The notes beneath the pieces are model-generated. The model was not told the DNA's origin. It did not search any database and saw only the letters and a program-made list of their open reading frames with translations. A stretch of DNA of 55,176 nt from Cyanobacteria bacterium OH_SFB_17 (GTDB taxonomy: Bacteria > Cyanobacteriota > Vampirovibrionia > Gastranaerophilales > Gastranaerophilaceae), in the NCBI GenBank assembly GCA_023395735.1, contig JAEWYI010000102.1, positions 1 to 55,176 of the forward strand. The letters are read 5' to 3'. The position numbers were made by a program, and so were the translations under genes. Numbering within the stretch: position 1 is the stretch's first letter; each line of letters begins with the position of its first letter. Below are positions 41,027 to 48,731 of this stretch, piece after piece.

Positions 41027-41598
41027 AATTAATAAAAGCGCGCGCGAAAAAGCCTTTTCGCGCGCGCTTTGCACAAAACTTGATTGAATTTGTTTTTGTT
41101 TTTCCTCTTTTATTGTTTATAACTCTTGTTATATTTGAGGTAGCCTTTTTTTGGCAAGAAGTTAATGCAATTTATAACCTAAATGCTGAGATTAACGCAA
41201 ACGTTGCGTTGAAGGATTATGGCGGGATGCAGATGGGTACAACTTGCACTGCTGCAGAAAACGCTTTACAAATACTAGAGCTTAGGGATTCAATGATTTC
41301 TTTGAGTGACCCGACGTATCAAAAAACTGTAATCGACGGCAGCGAACCTTTTGCTCTTTACAAATATGAAACAATAAATAAGATTACGTCAAATGGCGAA
41401 ACAAAACCGCAAGTTGCGCTTTGGGTTGATTGCAGAAGCCCTTTTGAAGAAGGTATAGTAACGCAGATTGAATTTTATCACAAAACAATGATAATGAAGG
41501 CGAGTATTCCTAGATTCGATAAGCCAGAGGCGATAGAAATTATACCTGAAAACATTTTCATCGCTAGCCCCAAATTGAACACTTTGCGTAGATTTTAG
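41005..41598 (+). CDS. TadE-like envelope/pilus protein
   Basis: A 197-residue protein with a strongly basic N-terminus (about 25 residues), then FAQNLIEFVFVFPLLLFITLVIFE, the TadE-type hydrophobic segment with its conserved Glu. The remainder is exported. It is not adjacent to the TadE/TadG pair at 6718-8983. The codons for the basic stretch KARAKKPFRARF are a perfect 16-bp inverted repeat (41035-41070), very GC-rich against the local AT-rich background. No good ribosome site is seen; translation may be coupled to the overlapping upstream gene. [Hydrophobic segment about residues 23-48.]. Confidence 0.7.
   Translation: MQVFKRIELIKARAKKPFRARFAQNLIEFVFVFPLLLFITLVIFEVAFFWQEVNAIYNLNAEINANVALKDYGGMQMGTTCTAAENALQILELRDSMISLSDPTYQKTVIDGSEPFALYKYETINKITSNGETKPQVALWVDCRSPFEEGIVTQIEFYHKTMIMKASIPRFDKPEAIEIIPENIFIASPKLNTLRRF
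41035..41070. repeat. Perfect 16-bp GC-rich hairpin inside a coding start
   Basis: AAAGCGCGCGCGAAAA (41035-41050) pairs without mismatch with TTTTCGCGCGCGCTTT (41055-41070) around loop AGCC. It begins nine bases after the upstream stop codon and lies within codons 11-22 of the TadE-like gene. Without a following T-run it is not a standard terminator, but it should strongly affect RNA structure. Confidence 0.9.
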
Positions 41599-41600
41599 TT

Positions 41601-42452
41601 CTACCAGCGCTCGTATGAGCCTACAAGCCTGAAGTAATCTGTTTTAGATTTAACTTCTTCGACAAGCTCAGAAATGTTTTTATCAGAAATGTGTCCGTCA
41701 AAATCAACGAAAAATGTGTATTCTCCAAATTTTGTCTTTGATGGTCTAGAATCGATGTAGGAAAGATTTATTTTATAATCGTGGAAGATTTGTAATATTT
41801 CTAAAAGCGCACCCGGTTTGTTTTCTGTTGAAAATGCAAGAGTCGTATTGTCATTGTCGCTTTTTGGAGTTTCAAAATCTCCGATAAGGGCGAAGCGAGT
41901 TTTGTTATCAGGATCATCATTTATTTCTCTTTTTAGAACATTCAGGTTGTAGTTCTCTGCTGTTTTTTCGCTTCCGATTGCGGCATAGGTAAGATTGTAT
42001 TCTTGAAGCTTTCTTGCGGCTTCTGCAGTGCTTGCAACTTCAATAAATTGCATATTGTAAGGCATTTCGTTATGAATAAAGTTTTGGCATTGAGCAAGAG
42101 CCTGAGGGTGAGATATAATTCCCGTTATGCTTGATATCTCTGTTGTTCTGGCTAAAAGGCAATGGCTTATCGGCATAACAAATTCAGATAAAATTCTGAT
42201 ATTGGAATTTCTTGTCCTTATCAAGTTATCGATAGTTTCTCTCACGGCACCTTCTATAGAATTTTCTATAGGAAGTATTCCTATTGTATTTGGAGTGTTG
42301 TCAACAAATTCCAAGACTTTTTTAATTGTTTTGAGCGGATTTTGATAAGCATCAATTTCGTATCTTTTGCAAAATGCATCTTTAGCCATTTCTGTATAAG
42401 ACCCGCCTGGGCCCAAGAAAGCTACTTGCTCAACTTGTGATAAAAAAGACAT
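41601..42452 (-). CDS. pheA: Prephenate dehydratase
   Basis: A 283-residue enzyme converting prephenate to phenylpyruvate in phenylalanine synthesis. The periplasmic-binding-like catalytic domain (VAFLGPGGSYTEMA; GILPIENSIEGAV; ISHPQALAQC; and the catalytic DNKTRFALIG at about 173-182) is followed by a C-terminal ACT domain (FSTENKPGALLEILQIF and SYIDSRPSKTKFGEYTFFVDF) that senses phenylalanine. No chorismate mutase domain is fused. AAGGAG precedes the ATG. It is convergent with the TadE-like gene, separated by two nt. Confidence 0.95.
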   Translation of the reverse strand: MSFLSQVEQVAFLGPGGSYTEMAKDAFCKRYEIDAYQNPLKTIKKVLEFVDNTPNTIGILPIENSIEGAVRETIDNLIRTRNSNIRILSEFVMPISHCLLARTTEISSITGIISHPQALAQCQNFIHNEMPYNMQFIEVASTAEAARKLQEYNLTYAAIGSEKTAENYNLNVLKREINDDPDNKTRFALIGDFETPKSDNDNTTLAFSTENKPGALLEILQIFHDYKINLSYIDSRPSKTKFGEYTFFVDFDGHISDKNISELVEEVKSKTDYFRLVGSYERW

Positions 42453-42516
42453 TTGCGAATACTCCTTATTTCTAGTATTATTAACTTAAATATAATATTA
42501 CAAAAAGGATAGAATT

Positions 42517-43902
42517 ATGGCAAATATTAAGTTTGGAACAGACGGATGGCGCGCAGTTGTAGGAAAAGACTTTACCGAAGAGAATGTAAAAATTGTTACA
42601 AATGCAATCGGCAAGTATATTTTTGACAATTTTGGGATTAATAAAAAAATAATTGTGGGTTATGACCCAAGAAATATGGCCAAAGAATTTGCATCTTTGA
42701 CCTCAGAAATATTGGCTTCGGTAGGGTTTGAGGTGCTATTGAGCGAAAAAGTTTTGCCGACACCAACATTAGCATACGGGGCAAAGCATCTCAATGCATG
42801 CGCAATAATGTTTACGGCCTCACACAATCCGCCAGAGTACTTGGGTATGAAATTTATTCCTGATTATGCAGGGCCTGCAACAACAGAGATTACAAATGAA
42901 ATTGTCTCTAATTTAGGCGACAAGTTGGATAAAGTTCAAGAAGGTTCTGTAAAAAATTATGATTTTGCTCCTGAATATTTTGAGCATATAAAAAAAATAA
43001 TTAATTTTGATATAATAAAAACATTAAAAGAAAAAATCGTTTTCGACGGGCTGTATTCAGCGACAATTGGATATTTTGATAAGTTGCTGAACGATTTTAA
43101 TATAGAATTTGACTCTATTAACATGGAGCATGATTCTAATTTCGGCGGTGGTATGCCAGAGCCAAAACCAAAATATCTTAAAGATTTGATTGAAAAGATT
43201 AAGAAGTCTTCAAATCTAAGTATCGGGCTTGCAAATGATGGTGACGGTGACAGGTTTGGCGTAATCAACGAAAATGGTGATTGGGTTTCTCCAAACGAAA
43301 TAATTTCAATTCTTTTGATTTATTTAAAAGAGAACAAAAACATTAAAGGTTCTCTTGTTAAAACAGTCGGCGCTAGTTTTTTGCTTGATAAAATTGCGGA
43401 AAAACTAAATGTGGAAGTTGTTGAAACCGCAGTTGGATTTAAGCACGTCGGAGAAGCGATGAGAAAATTTAATCCAATAATCGGTGGAGAAGAATCAGGC
43501 GGATTGAGCATAAAAGGCCATATCCCGGAAAAAGACGGTATTCTTGCAAATCTTTTAGTGCTTGAAGCTATGGCAGCAAAAGGAAAATCACTCGTGGAGC
43601 TTCAAGAAGAGCTGTATGAGCGAGCAGGTGCAAAATTTTTAAACGAAAGAATTGATTTGAAACTTGAAAATCAGGAAATGACAAAAATTGCGCTTGAAAA
43701 AGCAAAGCAAATAAAAGAAGTTTCGAATGTAAAAGTTTCAAAAATTGATTTAAAAGATGGAGTAAAACTTTATTTTGAAGACAATACAAGCTGGATTTTA
43801 ATCCGCCCAAGTGGAACAGAACCATTGTTGAGAATTTATTTTGAAAGTGATTCAAATGAAAAAATTCAAAGTTACAAAGAGGTTTTGAAGTTGATTAATT
43901 GA
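42517..43902 (+). CDS. Phosphohexomutase (phosphoglucomutase/phosphomannomutase)
   Basis: A 461-residue alpha-D-phosphohexomutase. Its four domains are marked by FGTDGWRA at the N-terminus, the phosphoserine loop TASHNP (Ser102), the metal loop NDGDGDRFG and the sugar loop GGEESGG, with the C-terminal phosphate-binding RPSGTEPLLRIYFE. It interconverts hexose-1-phosphate and hexose-6-phosphate, feeding sugar nucleotides such as those made by the nucleotidyltransferase at 5610-6626. Glucose versus mannose preference cannot be read reliably. AAGGAT precedes the ATG; a strong terminator follows. Confidence 0.94.
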   Translation: MANIKFGTDGWRAVVGKDFTEENVKIVTNAIGKYIFDNFGINKKIIVGYDPRNMAKEFASLTSEILASVGFEVLLSEKVLPTPTLAYGAKHLNACAIMFTASHNPPEYLGMKFIPDYAGPATTEITNEIVSNLGDKLDKVQEGSVKNYDFAPEYFEHIKKIINFDIIKTLKEKIVFDGLYSATIGYFDKLLNDFNIEFDSINMEHDSNFGGGMPEPKPKYLKDLIEKIKKSSNLSIGLANDGDGDRFGVINENGDWVSPNEIISILLIYLKENKNIKGSLVKTVGASFLLDKIAEKLNVEVVETAVGFKHVGEAMRKFNPIIGGEESGGLSIKGHIPEKDGILANLLVLEAMAAKGKSLVELQEELYERAGAKFLNERIDLKLENQEMTKIALEKAKQIKEVSNVKVSKIDLKDGVKLYFEDNTSWILIRPSGTEPLLRIYFESDSNEKIQSYKEVLKLIN

Positions 43903-43911
43903 TTAAAAAAA

Positions 43912-43940
43912 GGCGCCAGCATCGCTGGCGCCTTTTTTTT
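43912..43940. terminator. Rho-independent terminator
   Basis: Perfect 9-bp stem GGCGCCAGC/GCTGGCGCC with loop ATC, then eight T on plus and an A-run on the other side. It serves the phosphohexomutase gene and probably also the convergent ligase gene. Confidence 0.95.
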
Positions 43941-43959
43941 AGAATTATATTTTTTAAAA

Positions 43960-45303
43960 TTAAGGCTGATTTAGGTATTTAATCAATTTGGAGACATCTT
44001 TCCCCCAATCTCCTTTCCAGTTAGAGAGGATTACGTCGGCAGGAGACAGCCCGTAGGGAGTCAACTCCATGATTGGTGCCAAAAATGATTCTTCACCCTC
44101 TCCTGCTTCTTTGAGTGAGGTATTAGCAACTTCGAGAAGTTCTTTTGCGATGTCTTTTGCCCAGAATTTACCGACTTTGCATGCCAGAGCATTTCTAGGG
44201 ACACTGTATCTAAACTCGCTAATATTGTTGTAGGAAAATTTTGACATGATGTTTTCAACTTCTTCAAGAGCTTTTTCATTATAGAGGAGCCCTTTATATA
44301 TTGCTAAAATAGAATACTGCATGCCGTGATTTGCGCAGTCGTGATTTCTGATTTCGATGAAATTTCTCAACCGAACTTCAGGAAAATACAAATTGGCATG
44401 CAGTTTGAAATCTTCTAATGTCGCGGTATACCCCATGTACCCCTCTTTGATAAACTGTTCAAAATTAATTTTTCCTAAAATTTTCACAGGTTTTTCGTCT
44501 CTGATTATAAAAATCATAGGAGTTTTCATAACTTCTGAGATATAGTCTTTGAACTTGTAATGACCTTTTGCCTCGAACAATTTTTTGCTCATAAATGAGC
44601 ATCTTTCGTTGTCTGTATTTAGCCAGCTGAGGCCTCTAAAAGTCTTGTAACCTGTGTCTACCCCTCCTCTAATCGGTGAGTTAGCGAACATTGCCGTCAT
44701 AAACGGAGAAATTATGTTTGCCACTCTGAATTTTTTGATTGCATCTTCTTCTGATGAATAATCATAGCATGCCTGAATTCCTGCAGTTTCGCGCATCATA
44801 ACGTCTGATAAAATTCCCCAAAGATAATCTGCCATTATATGATAACGTTTTTTTGGAATCAAATTTATATGTTTATATGTTGAAACAGGGGAAATTCCGT
44901 ATTCTAGAAGATTTATATTGTATTTTCTCAAAATTGGAGTTATTTTTTTGTTGAAGTTATCAATTTTAGCTTTTATTTCGCCGATTTTTTTATCCGGCTC
45001 AAGGCTTAGCTCAAACTGGCATCCGGGTTCCAAGGTTATTCTGTCTTTATTTTTCTTCAATCCGATTATATTGTAATCGTCTGTTAAAAATTCCCAGCCA
45101 TCAAGCTTTGCAAAAGTTCTTAACAAATCATAAATTCCATTTTCGCTTGAATAGTCAATCATCTTGAAATCATTAGACGAAATTGGTAATCTTTCAAACT
45201 CAATTCCAACACTATGTTTTTCTTGCGGTTTAAAACCATCTTTGAACGATTTTAAAATAGCCCTTGTTGTTACTTTTTCGCTTGATTCATCTTTTACTAA
45301 CAT
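43960..45303 (-). CDS. Glutamate-cysteine ligase, GCS2 (plant/cyanobacterial) type
   Basis: A 447-residue member of the GCS2 glutamate-cysteine ligase family, which makes gamma-glutamylcysteine, the first step of glutathione synthesis. Motifs include HSVGIEFERLPI near residue 35, the middle segment RYHIMADYLW and MMRETAGIQACYDYSSEEDA, the FANSPIRGG loop and the late RLRNFIEIRNHDCA. Length and motif order resemble the plant and proteobacterial/cyanobacterial branch. No glutathione synthetase is in the window. It could also be an EgtA-like ligase. The stop lies next to a shared terminator. Confidence 0.85.
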   Translation of the reverse strand: MLVKDESSEKVTTRAILKSFKDGFKPQEKHSVGIEFERLPISSNDFKMIDYSSENGIYDLLRTFAKLDGWEFLTDDYNIIGLKKNKDRITLEPGCQFELSLEPDKKIGEIKAKIDNFNKKITPILRKYNINLLEYGISPVSTYKHINLIPKKRYHIMADYLWGILSDVMMRETAGIQACYDYSSEEDAIKKFRVANIISPFMTAMFANSPIRGGVDTGYKTFRGLSWLNTDNERCSFMSKKLFEAKGHYKFKDYISEVMKTPMIFIIRDEKPVKILGKINFEQFIKEGYMGYTATLEDFKLHANLYFPEVRLRNFIEIRNHDCANHGMQYSILAIYKGLLYNEKALEEVENIMSKFSYNNISEFRYSVPRNALACKVGKFWAKDIAKELLEVANTSLKEAGEGEESFLAPIMELTPYGLSPADVILSNWKGDWGKDVSKLIKYLNQP

Positions 45304-45402
45304 AAAAACCCCATGCCCTCGTAAACAATTATAACATCTTTTAAGATATCAGAGAATATTTAAAAAAACATTAGCCTGTTTGTATTATTATATATTAGTA
45401 AG

Positions 45403-46245
45403 ATGGACTACGTAACTAGAGCAAAAAAATTCAGAACTAAAAAAAGACTGGGACAAAATTTCCTTGTCGATTGTGCTGCAATAAGCACTATTATTGAGCA
45501 TGCAGATTTAGGTGAAAATGATTGCGTTTTAGAAATAGGACCAGGCGTTGGATTTGTAACTGAACAATTGGTGGAGCATGCCCGAAAAGTTGTTGCAGTC
45601 GAACTTGATGAAGATGCGATAAAAGAGTTGAATAAACTTCCTTGTGACAATCTTCAAATTATTCATAAAGATATTTTGAAAACTCAGTTGAGTGATTTGG
45701 ATTGTGATGAGTTTAAGGTAATTGCAAATATTCCATATTACATTACAAGTCCTATTATTGCTCATCTTCTTGGTGAAATCGATGATTTGAATAATTCAAA
45801 CAGGGCAAAAATATCAGAAATAATATTGATGGTTCAGCTTGAAGTTGCTCAAAGGCTTGTAGCAAACGAGAAAAGTCCATCCAAGCAATACGGACTGTTG
45901 TCAATTTTATCTCAATTCTGGGCAGATTGTGAAATAATAAAAGTGGTTGGTAAGAAAAGTTTTTATCCTAGTCCAAAAGTTGATTCTGCTTTAGTCAAAT
46001 TAAAAGTGAGAAAAACTCCACTTTTAGAGCTTTCAGATTACAAACATTTTAGAAAAACTATTAAGGCCGCGTTTGCGCAAAGAAGAAAAAACATTAAAAA
46101 TTGCTTGCTTTCAGGTGGGTTTTCAAAAGAAAATATACAAAAATCGCTATTGGCTGTTGGATTAGATGAAAATGCAAGGGGCGAAACTGTTTCTATTGAA
46201 AAATTCGGACAATTGTCAGAGGAACTTTTAAAAAATGGAAAATAA
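45403..46245 (+). CDS. rsmA: 16S rRNA dimethyladenosine transferase RsmA/KsgA
   Basis: A 280-residue SAM-dependent enzyme that dimethylates two adenines at the 3' end of 16S rRNA. It starts with KKRLGQNFLVD, has SAM motif I LEIGPGVGFVTEQL, the catalytic NIPYYITSPII and the C-terminal QRRKNIKNCLL. Length is typical. No Shine-Dalgarno sequence is seen; a TATATT box ends six nt before the ATG, suggesting a leaderless transcript. Its end overlaps ispE by 11 nt, a common gene pairing. Confidence 0.95.
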   Translation: MDYVTRAKKFRTKKRLGQNFLVDCAAISTIIEHADLGENDCVLEIGPGVGFVTEQLVEHARKVVAVELDEDAIKELNKLPCDNLQIIHKDILKTQLSDLDCDEFKVIANIPYYITSPIIAHLLGEIDDLNNSNRAKISEIILMVQLEVAQRLVANEKSPSKQYGLLSILSQFWADCEIIKVVGKKSFYPSPKVDSALVKLKVRKTPLLELSDYKHFRKTIKAAFAQRRKNIKNCLLSGGFSKENIQKSLLAVGLDENARGETVSIEKFGQLSEELLKNGK

Positions 46246-47845
46246 ATTAAACCAAATCAAGATAAAATGTCCTGCTAAAATAAATCTTACTCTAGAAATT
46301 TTGAATAAGCGCGAAGATGGTTTTCACAACATTCAAAGCGTTATGCAGACGATTAATCTTTTCGATATATTGACAATACAGATTGAAAAAAGTAACGAAT
46401 TCATAATTGAACTTTCAGGAACAAGTGATGAAATTCCATATAATGAAAAAAATCTTGTTTACAAAGCCGCAAAACTTTTTGTAGATGAGGCTTTATCAAG
46501 TAGTGTCGTAAATATAAATGATGACTGTTTTCCCAAAAAAAACTTACCTGATGAATTCAAACAAGTTATTTTAACAAGAGCTAAAAAATTAAGGAAAGAA
46601 CAAACAGTGCCAGAAAATATTTTATGGTATTTTCTTCGTGCAAAAAGGTTTATGGGGTTAAAATTCAAAAGACAAGTCCCAATCGGGAAGTACATAGTCG
46701 ATTTCGTTTGTTTCGAAAAAAAATTAATAATAGAATTAGACGGTTCAGGACATCTTGAATTAGAAAAAATCGAATATGATAAAAAGCGTGATAATTTTCT
46801 AAAATCACAAGGATTCTCTGTTTTGAGAATTTATAATAATGATGTTTTTGAAAATATAGAGGCGGTTTTGGAATATATTTATTGCAAATTAAATATTGAA
46901 CCCCCTCTCCCCCAACCCCTCCCCCACAAGTGGGGAGGGGAGCAAAGCTGTTCTCCAGAAATTTTTAAAAGTATAACCATTAACAGTTATGATGTAGTTG
47001 AAGATAACAAATCAGAAAATCTTGAAAATATTAAAATAGAAAAATTTATTAAAAACCAAGAAGAGATTAATAGTACAGGATTTATTAATAATTTTGATAA
47101 CGAAAGGTTTATAGGTTATGTAAAAAACGAATTGGAGATAGAACAAGGAGCACAAGAAGTTGGGAGTTTAAAATCCAGCGCCGCATTGTCCTCCTCTCCC
47201 GTGGAGGGTGAGGAAAGAGGAGAAGGGGATAACTCCGGTCCTCAAAAATACAAAATCTCAATTCATATAGAAAAAAATATTCCGATATCAGCAGGTCTTG
47301 CAGGTGGAAGCACCGATGCTGCAGGAACTTTGTATGGTTTGAATAAACTATTCAACAATGTTGTTTCGTCTGAAAAACTTCATGAAATTTGTGCAAAACT
47401 AGGCTCAGATTTGAACTTTTGCCTGGAAGGTGGCTGCCAGCTAACAACAGGCAGAGGAGAAATACTTCAAACGCTGCCGTTTCAGGAGTTTAATTTGCAA
47501 TTAATTAAGCCGAAAAATATTGGAATAAGCGCAAAAGAGGCTTATACAAAATTTTCTGTTTTAAAACAAAAACCAAATAAAAATATGACGATGAAAGTAG
47601 TCGAAGCTTTGAAAAAAGGCAAAATTTCTGTTGAGAAATATTTGCACAATGATTTGGAATATGCGGTTATAGATGATTATAAAGAGCTTAGAGAAATAAA
47701 AAATTCATCACTAAATTCAATCATGTCAGGTTCAGGCTCAACTTTTTTTGTCGTTGAGGACAAATTTAAAAATTTGGGAGAAGAGTTTTGGATATCAGAA
47801 AATCTAAAATCTATTCCTATTGGTGTTGTTGAACTAAAAGATTAG
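46235..47845 (+). CDS. ispE: 4-diphosphocytidyl-2-C-methyl-D-erythritol kinase (IspE) interrupted in frame by a DUF559-domain insertion
   Basis: A single 536-codon frame. Residues 1-87 are a normal IspE N-terminal half (CPAKINLTLEIL, REDGFHNIQSVMQTI, EKNLVYKAAKLF). Residues from about 338 are the C-terminal half, with the ATP loop IPISAGLAGGSTDAAG (350-364), GSDLNFCLEGG and SIMSGSGSTFF. The intervening ~250 residues do not belong to IspE: a full DUF559 domain (about 108-219), a Pro-rich stretch from a C-rich repeat (222-233), a polar linker, and a second repeat-derived stretch (about 317-331). Subtracting them leaves about 286 residues, the usual IspE length. IspE phosphorylates CDP-methylerythritol in the non-mevalonate isoprenoid pathway, usually essential, so the gene is presumably functional as an insertion-bearing protein. 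It overlaps rsmA. Confidence 0.9.
   Translation: MENKLNQIKIKCPAKINLTLEILNKREDGFHNIQSVMQTINLFDILTIQIEKSNEFIIELSGTSDEIPYNEKNLVYKAAKLFVDEALSSSVVNINDDCFPKKNLPDEFKQVILTRAKKLRKEQTVPENILWYFLRAKRFMGLKFKRQVPIGKYIVDFVCFEKKLIIELDGSGHLELEKIEYDKKRDNFLKSQGFSVLRIYNNDVFENIEAVLEYIYCKLNIEPPLPQPLPHKWGGEQSCSPEIFKSITINSYDVVEDNKSENLENIKIEKFIKNQEEINSTGFINNFDNERFIGYVKNELEIEQGAQEVGSLKSSAALSSSPVEGEERGEGDNSGPQKYKISIHIEKNIPISAGLAGGSTDAAGTLYGLNKLFNNVVSSEKLHEICAKLGSDLNFCLEGGCQLTTGRGEILQTLPFQEFNLQLIKPKNIGISAKEAYTKFSVLKQKPNKNMTMKVVEALKKGKISVEKYLHNDLEYAVIDDYKELREIKNSSLNSIMSGSGSTFFVVEDKFKNLGEEFWISENLKSIPIGVVELKD
46556..46891 (+). mobile_element. DUF559 (restriction-endonuclease-like) domain inserted within ispE
   Basis: Residues 108-219 of the ispE frame match the DUF559 family over its whole length: RAKKLRKEQTVPENILWYFL, FKRQVPIGKYIVDFVCFE, KLIIELDGSGH, YDKKRDNFLKSQGFSVLRIY and NNDVFENIEAVLEYI. 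The D...ELD core expected for the nuclease fold is intact. DUF559 proteins are usually free-standing, related to Vsr-type nucleases, and often occur beside short C-rich repeats, as here. I mark it as a likely mobile insertion; whether it moves by itself is not known. Confidence 0.75.
46901..46942. repeat. C-rich palindromic repeat A inside ispE
   Basis: A pyrimidine-rich run ending in a hairpin: CCCCTCCCCCAC with GTGGGGAGGGG (46916-46940, one bulged C). It is translated as PPLPQPLPHKWGGE. Composition is sharply different from the AT-rich surroundings and resembles a C-rich interspersed repeat often found next to DUF559 genes. Confidence 0.75.
47190..47228. repeat. C/G-rich repeat B inside ispE, inverted relative to A
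   Basis: CCTCCTCTCCCGTGG followed by a purine-rich arm (GAGGGTGAGGAAAGAGG). Its reverse complement aligns loosely with repeat A (C-rich run, CCAC, then G-rich arm). Translated as SSPVEGEERGEG. Together A and B bracket a roughly 250-bp AT-rich linker between the DUF559 domain and the second IspE half. Confidence 0.6.
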
Positions 47846-47851
47846 CAAATT

Positions 47852-48121
47852 TTATGGACAAAGGCTTTCCCAGTCAATTTCTTCCTCATCATCTCCAGGT
47901 TCTCTTATGCTCTCGCCGTCTTCAAGCATAAGCATAATCGAAAGTTTTAATTGAATCTTGTAATTTTCGCGTGCTTTTTCAATTGTTTTTGCACAAAAAA
48001 CAAATGTCGGAATTTCTTTGATTTCGATGTAAAAATAAGGATTTCCGTTGAAATCTAAGTCTTCACCTTCGATTAAAGTCCAATCTAAATTTAGGTAATA
48101 ATCAATATCTTTTTCTTGCAT
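47852..48121 (-). CDS. HicB-like small protein
   Basis: An 89-residue protein with the strand-helix pattern of the HicB antitoxin N-terminal domain: WTLIEGEDL, FYIEIKEIPTFVFCAKTIEKARENYKIQLKLSIMLMLEDG and IREPGDD, where the late EDGESIREP matches the HicB consensus. The C-terminus is very acidic. No HicA toxin gene is adjacent and no DNA-binding tail is present, so it may be an orphan HicB-type domain with another role. It lies five nt after the GerMN gene at the end of the infB operon. [Central block about residues 30-69.]. Confidence 0.6.
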   Translation of the reverse strand: MQEKDIDYYLNLDWTLIEGEDLDFNGNPYFYIEIKEIPTFVFCAKTIEKARENYKIQLKLSIMLMLEDGESIREPGDDEEEIDWESLCP

Positions 48122-48126
48122 TTTTA

Positions 48127-48717
48127 TTATTCGTCCAATGATCTGTCAGAAAGCGGTTGATTAATCATAATCCCTTCGCCTCCTACAACATCCGCCTGTT
48201 TTCCATTTATATAAAGATACACATTTGTTGTTGTGTTTTTCTTTGCGGTTTTAATCAATTGATAAATTCTTTTGTAAAGTCCGTCTGTGCCGCCGCCTTG
48301 TTCAAAATTAGAGCTCAAATCGACAATTATTTTTTCAGGAGTTTCTTTTACTGATATAAGTTTTACTCCTTTGGGTAGTTCTGAATATATTCCGCTCGAG
48401 CGCTCTTCTTTTGTTGGCCCTTCAAGCAAATATTTAATGGATGCTTTAATTTTTGTCCCATCTTTTTGTGCGTCATAAGGCCTTTTGACTACTTTATATA
48501 TTTCTTCTTTATTTTCGTTTTGTCCAATAAAATAAATGTTCACATAAGATTTTAAGGCTTGTTCGTCTGATTTTTTTTCAGCATCAACAACATTAGTAGG
48601 TTCAGTCTGTTGAATTTCTTCAGGAGGAGTAACTCTTTCTCCCGGGAAATATGCTACTTTAATATAAGTTAAAGTACCTACAACCAACGCCGCTATCGCT
48701 ACTTTTTGCCACTTCAT
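48127..48717 (-). CDS. GerMN-domain protein, membrane-anchored
   Basis: A 196-residue protein with an N-terminal hydrophobic anchor (about residues 5-24), a Pro/Glu-rich spacer and a GerMN domain (about 58-170): VNIYFIGQ, IKASIKYLLEGPTKEERSSG, SVKETPEKIIVDLSSNF and YQLIKTAKKNTTTNVYLYINGK. GerMN domains are found in spore-germination and lipoprotein LpqB-type envelope proteins; here it is probably an envelope protein of unknown ligand. It follows the LmeA-like gene in the truB operon. Confidence 0.82.
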   Translation of the reverse strand: MKWQKVAIAALVVGTLTYIKVAYFPGERVTPPEEIQQTEPTNVVDAEKKSDEQALKSYVNIYFIGQNENKEEIYKVVKRPYDAQKDGTKIKASIKYLLEGPTKEERSSGIYSELPKGVKLISVKETPEKIIVDLSSNFEQGGGTDGLYKRIYQLIKTAKKNTTTNVYLYINGKQADVVGGEGIMINQPLSDRSLDE

Positions 48718-48731
48718 ACTTTGCCTCTTTC

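Noticed and set aside
46496..47245. Intein inside IspE
   Set aside because: No N-terminal splice block, no terminal His-Asn followed by Ser/Cys/Thr, and the nuclease is DUF559, not a LAGLIDADG or HNH intein endonuclease.
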